From NCBI GenBank assembly GCA_023386315.1, contig JAEWJZ010000014.1, positions 253,001 through 317,000 on the forward strand: 64,000 bases of DNA. Direction: 5' to 3'. The position numbers were made by a program, and so were the translations under genes. The notes below the pieces were generated by a model, which saw nothing but the letters and a program-made list of their open reading frames with translations, was not told where the DNA came from and ran no database searches. Positions 34,733 through 43,968 of the stretch are shown here, one piece after another. Position 1 is the first letter of the stretch. The number at the start of each line of letters is the position of its first letter. This DNA is from Bacillota bacterium. Its GTDB lineage: Bacteria; Bacillota; Clostridia; Lachnospirales; Lachnospiraceae.

Positions 34733-34775
34733 AACAAGCGCCCCAAGTGTCCTTGAACACCTGGGGCGCTTGTTT
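34733..34775 (+). terminator. Terminator after the muramidase gene
   Basis: AACAAGCGCCCCA and TGGGGCGCTTGTT form a perfect 13-bp stem with an inner GTGT/ACAC, 16 bases past the stop codon. Confidence 0.85.
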
Positions 34776-34801
34776 AAAGAAAGCCAGAAAACAATCAGCA
34801 G

Positions 34802-35461
34802 CTATTTATTTTTCAGATACTCATAAATGTGATCCATACTCATATCTTTTTCCTCAATATGATCGTTTACATCATCTGTCATGTCCTTGGCCAGAATAAA
34901 GTCCTTTTTATCTGCCAGGAATATCCTGGCTTTAGGGCGGGGCTCCATCCCCTGGGGACCGGCACCGGTAATGTAGTTAATAATAACGATTACATCCTTT
35001 AATTTATCGCCATTTACATCCCGAAACGCCACAGATTCCACGCTGTCAAAAAGCCCGGCATATTGATCCGTTTTATTATTTTCTCCATAATACGGAAATG
35101 AGAAAACCACCTTATTATCTTTTATCAGGTAGAATGAGACGTCTTCAAAATCCGAACCAGCCCCGGGGGCATAGGATACAAACCTCACATCTCCCCAGTC
35201 ATTCAGCTCAGCCTGAAAGGACTGATCCTGTATGATTCGGTTTTCGTCCAGAGTTATATTTAAACCGGAAGATCCCCCGGCCTCGGATGAAGCGGGTTCT
35301 GTCTCTCCGCTTTTTGAGTCACTTACTGCTTCATTATTAATCCCGATCCCACTGGAGCTTTCTGTCTCCTTAGGGATGTTCTCAGCCTCTGGCTTCTGGC
35401 AGCCCGCAGCAAAACATAATGTCAGTATTGCTGCTGCAAATAAAATCACCTTTCTTTTCAT
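34802..35461 (-). CDS. Secreted lipoprotein with EF-hand-like repeat domain (paralogue B)
   Basis: 219 aa with a signal peptide ending CFAAGC (lipobox; Cys near residue 21). The C-terminal domain aligns with the lipoprotein at 24243-25208: QSFQAELNDWGDVRFVS, FYLIKDNK, VESVAFRDVNGDKLKDVIVII. DVNGDKLKD is a calcium-loop-like motif. It lacks the middle segment of the other copy. The start is ATG at 35461 (AAGGGG upstream), not the ATG at 35494. Function unknown; anchored outside the cell. Confidence 0.8.
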   Translation of the reverse strand: MKRKVILFAAAILTLCFAAGCQKPEAENIPKETESSSGIGINNEAVSDSKSGETEPASSEAGGSSGLNITLDENRIIQDQSFQAELNDWGDVRFVSYAPGAGSDFEDVSFYLIKDNKVVFSFPYYGENNKTDQYAGLFDSVESVAFRDVNGDKLKDVIVIINYITGAGPQGMEPRPKARIFLADKKDFILAKDMTDDVNDHIEEKDMSMDHIYEYLKNK

Positions 35462-35548
35462 GCTCTGTCCCCTTATTTCTAAATTTAATCTCATACTTTA
35501 TTATATATTTAACCGAAATACTTATCAAGTCTCTATATTGCTGTTTTC

Positions 35549-36298
35549 TCATACATGGTAATGATAGGACTGATCCACAAGATTTACCCTTTTTAACAGT
35601 TCTTCATCCTTTAGCAGTTCTTCTGTCAGCCTGTCTGATACAATTGAATGGGATTCATCAAAGAGAATGGATCTTTCGGATATTTCATGAACAAGCTCAA
35701 GATTATGAGTGGAGGTAATCAATGTCTTTCCTGCTTTGTTCAGTTTATTTAAAAAATCCACCAGCCATCTCTGTGTCTTGGGATCAAGCCCGTTCATTGG
35801 TTCATCAAGCACCAAAACCTCGGGATTTAAAGACATCACACATGCGATCGCAACTTTGCGTTTTTCACCACCACTTAAATGATATGGAATTCTGTTACTG
35901 AATTCCTGTATGCCCAGCATAGCAAGGCAGTCATTTACCCGGCTCTCCACTTCTGATTCCGTATACCCCATCTGTCTTGGGCCGAAAGCCACTTCATCAT
36001 AGACACTGGAACAAAACAGCTGTGTATCGGAATTCTGAAATACGAATCCAATTCTCTGATGCAGGAGTTTGGAAAATTTTGCATCCTGCAGCTTATTATG
36101 GGTAACTTCTTCTCCTTGAAACCGGTAAATCCCCCTGTCCGGTGAAATAATTCCATTAATCAGCTTTAACAGAGTTGACTTACCACATCCATTCGCCCCC
36201 ATTAATGCGATTGCTTCACCTGCTTTAATGGTGAGATTAATGTGATTTAATGCAATCATATCCGAATAAGAAAAGCAGATATCGTTCAGTTCAATCAT
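35549..36298 (-). CDS. cbiO: ATPase component of a cobalt/nickel ECF transporter
   Basis: 249 aa ABC ATPase with Walker A GANGCGKST, Q-loop QNSDTQLF, signature LSGGEKRK and Walker B VLVLDEPMNGLD. ECF-type ATPases power uptake by the S/T components CbiM and CbiQ. The start at 36298 follows the cbiQ stop after one base, behind GGAAGG. It is the last gene of cbiMQO. Nickel and cobalt cannot be told apart by sequence. Confidence 0.9.
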   Translation of the reverse strand: MIELNDICFSYSDMIALNHINLTIKAGEAIALMGANGCGKSTLLKLINGIISPDRGIYRFQGEEVTHNKLQDAKFSKLLHQRIGFVFQNSDTQLFCSSVYDEVAFGPRQMGYTESEVESRVNDCLAMLGIQEFSNRIPYHLSGGEKRKVAIACVMSLNPEVLVLDEPMNGLDPKTQRWLVDFLNKLNKAGKTLITSTHNLELVHEISERSILFDESHSIVSDRLTEELLKDEELLKRVNLVDQSYHYHV

Positions 36299-36299
36299 C

Positions 36300-37124
36300 T
36301 TACATCCTTCCGAAGTAAATAAACAGAATGAAAAAGCCAATATTTATCCCAATATAAATATAATCCAGCCACTTTAACTCTGATTTATTATTAATGTGAT
36401 ACTCTCCTGTAAATCCTCTGCATTCCATGGCATGGTACATTTCTTCAGCCAGCTCTTTTGACTGAAGAAACACAGATCCTGCAATACCTGCCATTGACGA
36501 ATACTTGCTGCTGTTTTTCCCAACAGACCGAAGCTTTAATGCGTAAAACATGTTTAACGACAATTCACCCAGCAAATAAATATATTTTATCGTGATATCC
36601 AGAATAAAGATAAAAATATCAGGCATAAAAAATTTTTTCAGCGCTTGTGTAAGCGCACTCCATTTTGCAGAGTGGGAAAGCAGGCCCATTGCAGTGATTG
36701 TCCCAAATACCTTTGTGGTAATCATGACGCTGCTATAAGTATTACCTGAAATAAATGCCGGCAGCATTACTACAGCAGTGCACAGGGTAACACCTGTACT
36801 CATCTTTAAAATTCTTACCATACGTTCTGAATCTGTCATACTTAAAACCACCAGCAACCAGACATTAACAATAATAACAAATATAAAGCTTCTTGTGAGT
36901 GAAACCAGTATGATAAGAAGAAATGTACCAAAAACATGAAGGGGCACGTGAATTGGTGATCTGGTTAATCCTTGTGAATCCTGCTTCTTTATTCTTGAAA
37001 TTACCTTAAATACAGACAGGATACTTTTGTTGACAAAAGTATCCTTATCGGCTAACGGTATATAGTTCTCATTTATTAAAAGCCATTCCGGCAGATCAGC
37101 CGGTTTATTTTCTGTATTATCCAA
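36300..37124 (-). CDS. cbiQ: Transmembrane T component of a cobalt/nickel ECF transporter
   Basis: 274 aa with about five to six membrane segments and the family coupling motifs near LKLRSVGKNSSKY and AMECRGFTGEYH (ARG-like). The start is TTG at 37124, overlapping the cbiM stop by 8 bases; the ribosome site is weak, consistent with coupling. The N-terminal 60 residues are hydrophilic. Confidence 0.85.
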   Translation of the reverse strand: MDNTENKPADLPEWLLINENYIPLADKDTFVNKSILSVFKVISRIKKQDSQGLTRSPIHVPLHVFGTFLLIILVSLTRSFIFVIIVNVWLLVVLSMTDSERMVRILKMSTGVTLCTAVVMLPAFISGNTYSSVMITTKVFGTITAMGLLSHSAKWSALTQALKKFFMPDIFIFILDITIKYIYLLGELSLNMFYALKLRSVGKNSSKYSSMAGIAGSVFLQSKELAEEMYHAMECRGFTGEYHINNKSELKWLDYIYIGINIGFFILFIYFGRM

Positions 37125-38118
37125 CGTTGTTTCCAGCCTTGTCTTTTTTCAGATTGCTGAGTATCTTAAATAAAATGATCATAATTGCCACCCCTGCAAC
37201 TGCAGATAATAAATATCCTGCAGCTTCGGGAAGACCGCTTACTGCATAATCCGGCATGGCAGCATTAAAATGAATGCCTTCCTTCATACCGTGAGGAACA
37301 AATCCCAATGCATTCCCCCCGGATACTACCTCCTTAATTTCATCTGCTCCCCACTCTCCCCATGCGGTGCCTGTCGCCAGAAGACCAAGGGGCGTAAAGC
37401 AGATAAGCCCGGCTGCCAGGCCGTATATGGCTTTCGTTTTTTCCCTGCCACCCTTATAAAATGTACCCGGAGATACTTTTTTTATGTAAATTACAATTGC
37501 AGCCGTAAAAACTGCTTCCACAATTCCTGCAACCAGCAGATGGGGAATCAGCATGGCAGGTATGGAGACAGAAAGGGGGTAAGGGCAATAAAGTGCCAGA
37601 CCTGCACCATCTTTAAATAAGAGCGGCTGAATTCCAAATTCTATGGCAGCACATAATGCAGCTGTATTAATCCCGGCATAGGAACCCAAAATGATACCAA
37701 GGTATTCTCCTTTTTCCGACCTTACATGATCTTTAATCAGTTTATAAATATAATATCCAAAAAACGGTAAGACAAATGCCATATTGAAACAATTCGCCCC
37801 AAAAGCAAGAACACCGCCATCGCCAAATAACAGTGCCTGAATAAAAAGTGCAACTGTAACGCTGATGCAGGCAGCATAAGGTCCCATTAAAATTGCCAGA
37901 AGCGTTCCGCCTACAGCATGGCCTGTCGTTCCTCCGGGAAGCGGAACATTAAACATCATAAGAAGAAATGAAAACGCCGCCCCTACACCGAGCAGGGGTA
38001 TCTTTACTTTAGGAATCTCTTCTTTCACCTTCCTGATTGCCTTTGTCCAAACAGGAACCATGGCAGCCCCCATAACAGCACATGTTGACGGGCTTAAATA
38101 ATTGTCTGGAATATGCAT
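37117..38118 (-). CDS. cbiM: Substrate-binding S component of a cobalt/nickel ECF transporter
   Basis: 333 aa. The mature-like N-terminus MHIPDNYLSPSTC carries the metal-binding Met1-His2 of CbiM/NikM. PGGTTGHAVGG supplies further His ligands. The C-terminal part after residue 230 resembles the small CbiN/PDGLE unit, so this is a fused M-N protein. It binds Ni2+ or Co2+ in the membrane. It starts at ATG 38118 behind a weak AAAGG. No cobalamin or Ni/Co riboswitch was seen upstream; TATAAT near 38160 could be its -10. Confidence 0.85.
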   Translation of the reverse strand: MHIPDNYLSPSTCAVMGAAMVPVWTKAIRKVKEEIPKVKIPLLGVGAAFSFLLMMFNVPLPGGTTGHAVGGTLLAILMGPYAACISVTVALFIQALLFGDGGVLAFGANCFNMAFVLPFFGYYIYKLIKDHVRSEKGEYLGIILGSYAGINTAALCAAIEFGIQPLLFKDGAGLALYCPYPLSVSIPAMLIPHLLVAGIVEAVFTAAIVIYIKKVSPGTFYKGGREKTKAIYGLAAGLICFTPLGLLATGTAWGEWGADEIKEVVSGGNALGFVPHGMKEGIHFNAAMPDYAVSGLPEAAGYLLSAVAGVAIMIILFKILSNLKKDKAGNNVG

Positions 38119-38218
38119 TTTCTTACCAGCCTTTCATAATTTTACTTTCTGTTAAGTACAATTATAAAACGTAATTATTAATCAGCAAGCCCCGGTGGAG
38201 GATATTATTTTTGTTTTT

Positions 38219-38752
38219 TTATGTATTAGCAGTTCTGTTCTCAAATATCCGGTCAATGATAAAATTTTTAAATTCCTTACAATCTCCAATTATAAAGCTG
38301 TCTTTTGGCAGACGGAAGACAAAATCGGAATTATGCCATAGATAATAGTATACGTCATCATCTGTTATTCTCTCAACATAAGAATACTCATAAACGCTTT
38401 CTGTATTGCCCTCCTGCACTTTTATTACATCGGTAAATATTGTTGTTCTGATCCATTCACTTGTATCTTGTGTTCTTCGCATAGTATTATAAAGTTTTTT
38501 ATTTAATTTTTTACGCTGATAAAATAATCTATAAAAAAAGAGGGCACAGGAGACTGCAAACAGATATAATCCAACCCACTCTTTCAATACGAAACTTAAC
38601 AACGCACATAATATTGATAAAACAATACACCAGATATTTCTGAGTTTCCAAGACCGGAATTGTTTTTTAGCTTCGGCACCAACCGGATTATCACAAAAAT
38701 ATAAATATCTTTCCAACGTCATGGTAAAAGTATTTTTATATATAATATCCAT
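38219..38752 (-). CDS. YcxB-like membrane protein of unknown function
   Basis: 177 aa with two adjacent membrane helices (residues about 40-75) and a C-terminal domain of the YcxB type: TIFTDVIKVQEGNTESVYEYS, YYLWHNSDFVFRLPKDSF. Function unknown. ATG at 38752 has GGGGGG six bases upstream. Single gene between the metal transporter and a nitroreductase. Confidence 0.7.
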   Translation of the reverse strand: MDIIYKNTFTMTLERYLYFCDNPVGAEAKKQFRSWKLRNIWCIVLSILCALLSFVLKEWVGLYLFAVSCALFFYRLFYQRKKLNKKLYNTMRRTQDTSEWIRTTIFTDVIKVQEGNTESVYEYSYVERITDDDVYYYLWHNSDFVFRLPKDSFIIGDCKEFKNFIIDRIFENRTANT

Positions 38753-38790
38753 ACGTTCCCCCCTTTTTATCCATTAAGCTTCATTTTAGT

Positions 38791-39312
38791 TTAAAATCTG
38801 TTAAAATGCAACTTCTGACTTTGCAGCATATCTTCCTCATAAGGTTTCTTTTCCTCATCAGGATAGCCGATAGCAATCAGACATTCAACACTGTACTGCC
38901 CGGGTATTCCAAGCACTTTCCTGATGTAATCCCCCGCTGTTTCCTCTTCAGTATAGTATCTTTCCCTTATCTGAATCCAGCATGAACCAAGCCCCAGATC
39001 CTGGGCCGCTAACTGAATAATTGTCGAAGCGATGGAAGTATCTTCAATCCAGACATCGCTTAACGTGTGATCCGCGATTACTGCAACCGCCAGAGGTGCT
39101 CCTGCCAAAAAATGAGAACCTGTACCTTTGCATAGCGAGAGCTGTTTGATTATCTCCCCATTGGTGATAGTTATGAACTCCCATGGCCGTGTGGATCGGG
39201 ATGATGGTGAAAGCAAAGCACTTTTAAGTATTTTATCAATCTTGTCCTGTTCAATCTCTCTGTTTTGAAACTTTCTAATACTTCTTCTCCACTTTAAAAT
39301 ATCAAATAACAT
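38791..39312 (-). CDS. Nitroreductase-family FMN oxidoreductase
   Basis: 173 aa; N-terminal RRSIRKFQNREIEQDKI with the phosphate-binding Arg residues, SRSTRPWEFI, and GLGSCWIQIRER. These small FMN enzymes reduce nitroaromatics, quinones or iodotyrosine-like compounds using NAD(P)H. The start is ATG at 39312 with CGGAGGG upstream; the longer frame has no such site. No functional neighbour. Confidence 0.85.
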   Translation of the reverse strand: MLFDILKWRRSIRKFQNREIEQDKIDKILKSALLSPSSRSTRPWEFITITNGEIIKQLSLCKGTGSHFLAGAPLAVAVIADHTLSDVWIEDTSIASTIIQLAAQDLGLGSCWIQIRERYYTEEETAGDYIRKVLGIPGQYSVECLIAIGYPDEEKKPYEEDMLQSQKLHFNRF

Positions 39313-39514
39313 AAATTCCCTCCGAATACTTCTATTTAATAAGTATATTATATCTCCAAATAAAATAAATACAATCTTACCTTTGTACCTGTTCATGTTT
39401 ATATTTCGGGGAGTGTCCTATTATTCTAATATACATTTGCCATTATGGCATGCATTTGATATCATGTAAGCAGATGCATTTATTAAAAGGATATTTAAAG
39501 AAGGTGGAATAAAA

Positions 39515-40564
39515 ATGGATAATCAGGAACAGAAACATCAGCGTCGCCCCAGATACAAAGGAACTCACCCAAAAGCGTTTAAAGATAAATATAAAGAACT
39601 GAATCCGGAATTATATTCTGATACTGTGACAAAAGTGATTCAAAAGGGTAATACTCCTGCCGGAATGCATCGCTCTATCTGCGTAAAAGAAATTCTGGAA
39701 ATATTACAGATCCAACCCGGACAAACCGGATTAGATGCGACATTAGGCTACGGCGGTCATACTTTAGAGATGCTTAAATGTCTCAATTCAAAAGGGCACT
39801 TATATGCGACAGATGTAGATCCCATCGAACTTCCCAGGACACGGGAGCGTTTAGAGCACCTGGGTTATGGTCCGGAGATCCTAACAATCAGGCAAACCAA
39901 TTTTTCCAATATTGATGAGATTGTTCCTGAATCAGGTCCCCTTGATTTTATTCTGGCAGATTTAGGTGTTTCCTCCATGCAGATAGACAATCCGGAAAGA
40001 GGCTTTTCATTTAAGACGGAGGGGCCGCTCGATTTACGGCTGAATCCGTCAAAAGGTATTTCTGCGGCAGAACGTTTAAAAACTATTTCTCAAACAGAAC
40101 TATGCGGCATGTTATTGGAAAATGCGGACGAGCCCCATTCCGAAGAAATCGCTCGTGCGGTAGTTTCAGCAATAAAAAAAGGCGAAGAAATTACAACAAC
40201 CAGCCAGCTCCGGCAGATTATCAAAGATACTCTGAAATTTATTCCGGATAAAGACAGAGATAATGAAATCAAAAAATCATGCCAACGATGCTTTCAGGCA
40301 CTTCGAATCGATGTAAATAATGAGTTTGAAGTATTATATGACTTTTTGGAAAAGCTTCCTGCTGCTCTGGCTGAAGGGGGACGTGTGGCGATTCTTACCT
40401 TTCATTCAGGAGAAGACCGTCTGGTGAAAAAATCGTTTAAACAGCTCTATCGCAGCGGTGTTTATAAAGAAATTGCACCCGATGCAATCAGACCTTCCGC
40501 AGAAGAATGCAATTCCAACGGGCGTGCCAGATGCGCAAAATTACGCTGGGCTATAAAATCATAG
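39515..40564 (+). CDS. RsmH-family rRNA/SAM methyltransferase, paralogue outside the dcw cluster
   Basis: 349 aa. It matches 16S rRNA (cytosine-1402-N4)-methyltransferase: SAM motif LDATLGYGGHT, DLGVSSMQIDNPERGFSF and ILTFHSGEDRLVKKSF. It has an extra charged N-terminus of about 45 residues. True rsmH lies in the cell-division cluster with ftsL and pbp genes; here it is alone. It is probably a second copy with another RNA target, or a moonlighting paralogue. The start is ATG at 39515 (GAAGGTGG upstream). Confidence 0.82.
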   Translation: MDNQEQKHQRRPRYKGTHPKAFKDKYKELNPELYSDTVTKVIQKGNTPAGMHRSICVKEILEILQIQPGQTGLDATLGYGGHTLEMLKCLNSKGHLYATDVDPIELPRTRERLEHLGYGPEILTIRQTNFSNIDEIVPESGPLDFILADLGVSSMQIDNPERGFSFKTEGPLDLRLNPSKGISAAERLKTISQTELCGMLLENADEPHSEEIARAVVSAIKKGEEITTTSQLRQIIKDTLKFIPDKDRDNEIKKSCQRCFQALRIDVNNEFEVLYDFLEKLPAALAEGGRVAILTFHSGEDRLVKKSFKQLYRSGVYKEIAPDAIRPSAEECNSNGRARCAKLRWAIKS

Positions 40565-40581
40565 CATGAACAAATGAGAAA

Positions 40582-40615
40582 AAAGCTGCTGCAATTGGGG
40601 ATTGCGGCAGCTTTC
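40582..40615 (+). terminator. Terminator after the RsmH-like gene
   Basis: AAAGCTGCTGCAAT and ATTGCGGCAGCTTT pair with one mismatch around a 4-base loop, between convergent genes. A weak T-run follows on plus; a T-run is present on minus. Confidence 0.75.
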
Positions 40616-40627
40616 AAAACATATAAA

Positions 40628-42451
40628 TTAATCAATCATAAAACTGGCTACTCCGATATTATTCAATGTAATGATTGGCTTGCACCAGAAAGTATTCCAG
40701 CAGTTTTCGGATAATCTCACTTTTAGAATATAACATCCTTCATAAGGAACTGCAAATTCAAAGCAGCCGCAGCCGCAGATCCTGGCACAAAACAGCAATG
40801 TTTCAACATCATTACATCTCTTGTATAATTTTACCTCCCAATCATGAAAATCACCGCAGCGGCATCCCCAGATGCATCCGGAGATGATGCCTGGTTTAAT
40901 AAGACACTCCTGGCAAACAGGACATGGTACTGGCTTCGGACATTCCGGACATACAGGACAAATCGGGCAGGGCTCTGGTTTCGGGCACACCGGACATGCC
41001 GGACAAACAGGGCAAGGCTCTGGTTTCGGGCACACCGGGCATACCGGACATATGGGACAGGGTTCTGGTTTCGGGCATGCCGGACATGGCTCTGGTTTCG
41101 GACACACCGGACATGCCGGGCAAGGCTCTGGTTTCGGGCACACCGGGCACGCCGGACACGGCTCTGGCTTCGGACACACCGGGCAAGTGGGACACGGTTC
41201 TGGCTTCGGACAAGGCGGTGGTGTCGGACAAGCGGGACAGGGCTCAGGCTGGGGACAAGGCGGTGGTGTTGGACAGGGTGCTGGAGCCGGGCAGGATACT
41301 GGCGGCGGGCAGGGTACCGGTGCAGGACATTCCGGACACACGACAGGCTGTTCCTCCTCTTCCGGCAATGTCTCAGACACATCTGGTGCCACAGCCTGAC
41401 ACATCACGCCTCCAACAAAGGGGTAATAATGAAATTCAAAGCCGCTGGCAGCATCTACAGCAAATGATCCCAATGCAGCGTTACCGCTTACATGACCGCC
41501 TGTTGGATGCGCATGGAACATTGCCTGGGGTGCCAGTATGCTTCCCCATATATCAGAAGATTTTTCCATATAAATATTAGTTGCGTCCTCAAACACATAC
41601 AAGGTCCGACTGGCTTTACTATTTTCCCCATAAACGCCATATTGCAGGTGAGCATTGGGACCCGTTTTCAGCCTTACAATAACCGTACTTCCCTCGGGAA
41701 CTTCCGCACGGATTCCTTTGTTGATCAGACCGTTTGGTGTCACATCAATCAGAAATACATTCTGAACGGGGTTATTTCCCCTTAATATCCATTCGTAATT
41801 ATTATCTGTAACACTTCCATTTGGGGTCAAATCTTCAATACAATTTTTATAGTATCCGATGCTCTCCTTTGCATCACGGAAGAATTTGGGGACATCTGCA
41901 TGTATCCTGCCTGCAGGTATATATCTTGGAACATCATAGCTGGAAATCAAATAGTGATTACCTTTGTCTGATGGTGTCCAATACTGGCTGCCGCCATTGG
42001 CCTGATATAAAGTTTTAAGTTCTTCTGTCTGACCCGCCCTTCCACTTTTTCCAATTAAGTAGGTACTTCCCTTACCAGCACGGAATCCGCCGCCGACAAC
42101 CGTATGGCCGACAATAACCAGTGGTTCGCTCATCGCAACATTGCCGCCAACCAGAAACCGGACTAAATCCGGTGAGTAATTAGCATCTCTGGTGCTTTTG
42201 TCTCTGGCAAAACCGGCCCCAAATCCCCTTGGGCTGTAAAAGCTACCGCCTATTGCCACAGGTCCTTCAATGTCCACAATGTTATTGGCATCGTTAAATA
42301 CAATAACATTAAATCTGGAGGCTGGACCAAAAGGCTGGCCTTCTATATCATACCAGTTTATATTATCATAGGGTAATCCAGCACTCACCATTGTTGCGCT
42401 ACTATAACTACTACCATCCATATAAACTCCTGTAAACTGCTCCGATTGCAT
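40628..42451 (-). CDS. Choice-of-anchor A-like surface protein with Cys-Pro repeats
   Basis: 607 aa. Residues about 20-350 resemble the choice-of-anchor A (collagen-binding-like) domain: NVIVFNDANNIVDIEGPVAIGG, ATNIYMEKSSDIWGSILAP, GHVSGNAALGSFA. Residues 372-516 are a low-complexity repeat built on CPxPEPCPxCPVC. The last 90 residues are a Cys-rich beta domain. No signal peptide or LPXTG motif is visible. A spore-coat or exosporium cross-linked protein is one possibility. ATG at 42451 is weakly supported; ATG at 42421 has AGGAG five bases upstream and may be the true start. Confidence 0.75.
   Translation of the reverse strand: MQSEQFTGVYMDGSSYSSATMVSAGLPYDNINWYDIEGQPFGPASRFNVIVFNDANNIVDIEGPVAIGGSFYSPRGFGAGFARDKSTRDANYSPDLVRFLVGGNVAMSEPLVIVGHTVVGGGFRAGKGSTYLIGKSGRAGQTEELKTLYQANGGSQYWTPSDKGNHYLISSYDVPRYIPAGRIHADVPKFFRDAKESIGYYKNCIEDLTPNGSVTDNNYEWILRGNNPVQNVFLIDVTPNGLINKGIRAEVPEGSTVIVRLKTGPNAHLQYGVYGENSKASRTLYVFEDATNIYMEKSSDIWGSILAPQAMFHAHPTGGHVSGNAALGSFAVDAASGFEFHYYPFVGGVMCQAVAPDVSETLPEEEEQPVVCPECPAPVPCPPPVSCPAPAPCPTPPPCPQPEPCPACPTPPPCPKPEPCPTCPVCPKPEPCPACPVCPKPEPCPACPVCPKPEPCPACPKPEPCPICPVCPVCPKPEPCPVCPACPVCPKPEPCPICPVCPECPKPVPCPVCQECLIKPGIISGCIWGCRCGDFHDWEVKLYKRCNDVETLLFCARICGCGCFEFAVPYEGCYILKVRLSENCWNTFWCKPIITLNNIGVASFMID
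40904..41338 (-). repeat. Cys-Pro repeat coding region
   Basis: About 145 residues of degenerate decapeptide-like units around CPVCPKPEPCPAC. Because codons repeat, long open frames appear in all other frames and on the plus strand; these are not genes. Such DNA is prone to length change by slippage or recombination. Confidence 0.9.
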
Positions 42452-42540
42452 TTTTATTCTCAGTTCATTTTATTCCTATGGAAATGGTTCTGTGCGGTTT
42501 TTCAGCAATTAAATCAATTATCTATAGGATGGGATCAGCA

Positions 42541-42582
42541 AACAGAGGTATCAGGATTTTCGTCCCGATACCTCTGTTTTTT
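42541..42582. terminator. Terminator downstream of the DEAD-box helicase
   Basis: AACAGAGGTATC and GATACCTCTGTT form a 12-bp stem with an extended CAGG/CCCG base around ATTTTCGT. It reaches the helicase stop codon. Confidence 0.75.
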
Positions 42583-43927
42583 ATCTGCTGCTTTTTCTTT
42601 TTGTTGAAAAATTACTATAGCTCTTTTTCTCTTTTAATGTCCCATCAGCTGTCATTCGATATTTTTTCTTTATGGCTGAAGCCTTTTTTGCCGTTACCGG
42701 TTGTAATGGCTCTCTCAACTGGGGTTTCGTTCTCTCTGCTCGTCCTGTATCTCTTTTGGGCTGTGTGGTTTTCACCGCCGGGAAGTTATTTTTTAATGGA
42801 AACGGGTGGTCTTTTACCTCTGTTAGTTTCTTACCAATTAATCGTTCAATGTCCTTAAGCTGTTCTTTTTCATCAAAATCACAAAAGGATATTGCCGTTC
42901 CGCCAAGCCCTGCCCTGCCTGTACGTCCAATTCGGTGTACATATGTCTCCGGAGTATCCGGCAGATCGAAGTTTATGACATGGGTTAATTCATCGATGTC
43001 GATCCCTCTGGCTGCAATATCTGTGGCAAGTAATATCCGCAGCGTTTTATCTTTAAAACTGCTTAATGCACGCTGACGGGCTCCCTGAGATTTATCGCCG
43101 TGAATTGCCTGGGCGGTCACATTACTCTTTGCCAATTGTTTTATCAGGCGGTCGGCTCCATGCTTGGTACGTATGAACACCAGCACGGATACGATATTTT
43201 TATCTTCCAGGATGTGCAAAAGCAAATCCTTTTTATTGCATTTATCCGTATAATACAGATACTGGTCAATAGTATCCACCGTTGACGATACCGGAGTAAT
43301 TTCTATTTTCGAAGGATTTTTAAGAATTGTATCGGCCAGTCTGGCGATATCCGGAGGCATTGTAGCCGAGAAAAATAAAGTCTGCTTTTTAAGAGGTGCT
43401 TTCGCAATAATCTTTTTAACATCATTTATAAATCCCATATCCAACATACGGTCAGCTTCGTCCAGGATGAGTATTTTTAAGTGATCAATACTTATAAGCT
43501 TCTGATCCATAAGTGCCAGCAGCCTTCCCGGTGTTGCTACCAGGATATCCACCCCTCGTTTCAGTTCTTCCTCCTGTGGTTTTTGAGATACTCCACCAAA
43601 AACCACGCAACTTTTTAAGCTGGTGAATTGACCATAAGTATTAAAGCTTTCGTATATCTGCAATGCCAGTTCTCTGGTTGGTGTTATGACAAGGGCTCTT
43701 ATATTCTGTTTTGCTGTACGAGGTGCCTTTTCACTGCTTAGAAGCTGAAGGGTCGGTATTGCAAATGCAGCCGTCTTTCCCGTCCCTGTCTGCGCACACC
43801 CTAATAAATCTCTGCCTTCCAATATAACGGGTATTGCTTTTTCCTGTATCGGTGTAGGTATTTCATAACTTTCTTTTTCCAATGCCTTAATAATACCAGG
43901 CATAATATTTAAATCTTTAAATTGCAT
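42581..43927 (-). CDS. DEAD-box ATP-dependent RNA helicase
   Basis: 448 aa with all helicase motifs: Q motif around FKDLNIMPGI..PTPIQ, Walker A AQTGTGKT, DEAD (LDEADRM), SAT (FSATMP), and HRIGRTGRAG. The basic C-terminal tail is typical of RhlE/CshA-like enzymes. It unwinds RNA in ribosome assembly or mRNA decay, often under cold stress. The start is ATG at 43927 with AAAGGAG six bases upstream. A small basic gene precedes it by 41 bases on the same strand. Confidence 0.93.
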   Translation of the reverse strand: MQFKDLNIMPGIIKALEKESYEIPTPIQEKAIPVILEGRDLLGCAQTGTGKTAAFAIPTLQLLSSEKAPRTAKQNIRALVITPTRELALQIYESFNTYGQFTSLKSCVVFGGVSQKPQEEELKRGVDILVATPGRLLALMDQKLISIDHLKILILDEADRMLDMGFINDVKKIIAKAPLKKQTLFFSATMPPDIARLADTILKNPSKIEITPVSSTVDTIDQYLYYTDKCNKKDLLLHILEDKNIVSVLVFIRTKHGADRLIKQLAKSNVTAQAIHGDKSQGARQRALSSFKDKTLRILLATDIAARGIDIDELTHVINFDLPDTPETYVHRIGRTGRAGLGGTAISFCDFDEKEQLKDIERLIGKKLTEVKDHPFPLKNNFPAVKTTQPKRDTGRAERTKPQLREPLQPVTAKKASAIKKKYRMTADGTLKEKKSYSNFSTKRKSSR

Positions 43928-43968
43928 GAATTCTCCTTTAAAATCTTTATTGTATAACTTCACCCCAT

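Noticed and set aside
38119..38218. Riboswitch (cobalamin or Ni/Co) upstream of cbiM
   Set aside because: The leader is only about 100 bases and shows none of the conserved boxes.
40844..41580. Long open frames of 168-218 aa on the plus strand, and others on minus, inside the Cys-Pro repeat
   Set aside because: They follow from the repeated codons of the true gene; they have no ribosome sites and are strongly biased (GTGF- or RTxW-like repeats).
42478..42858. Hydrophobic 126-aa plus frame
   Set aside because: It is antisense to the helicase 3' end and terminator, without a ribosome site.
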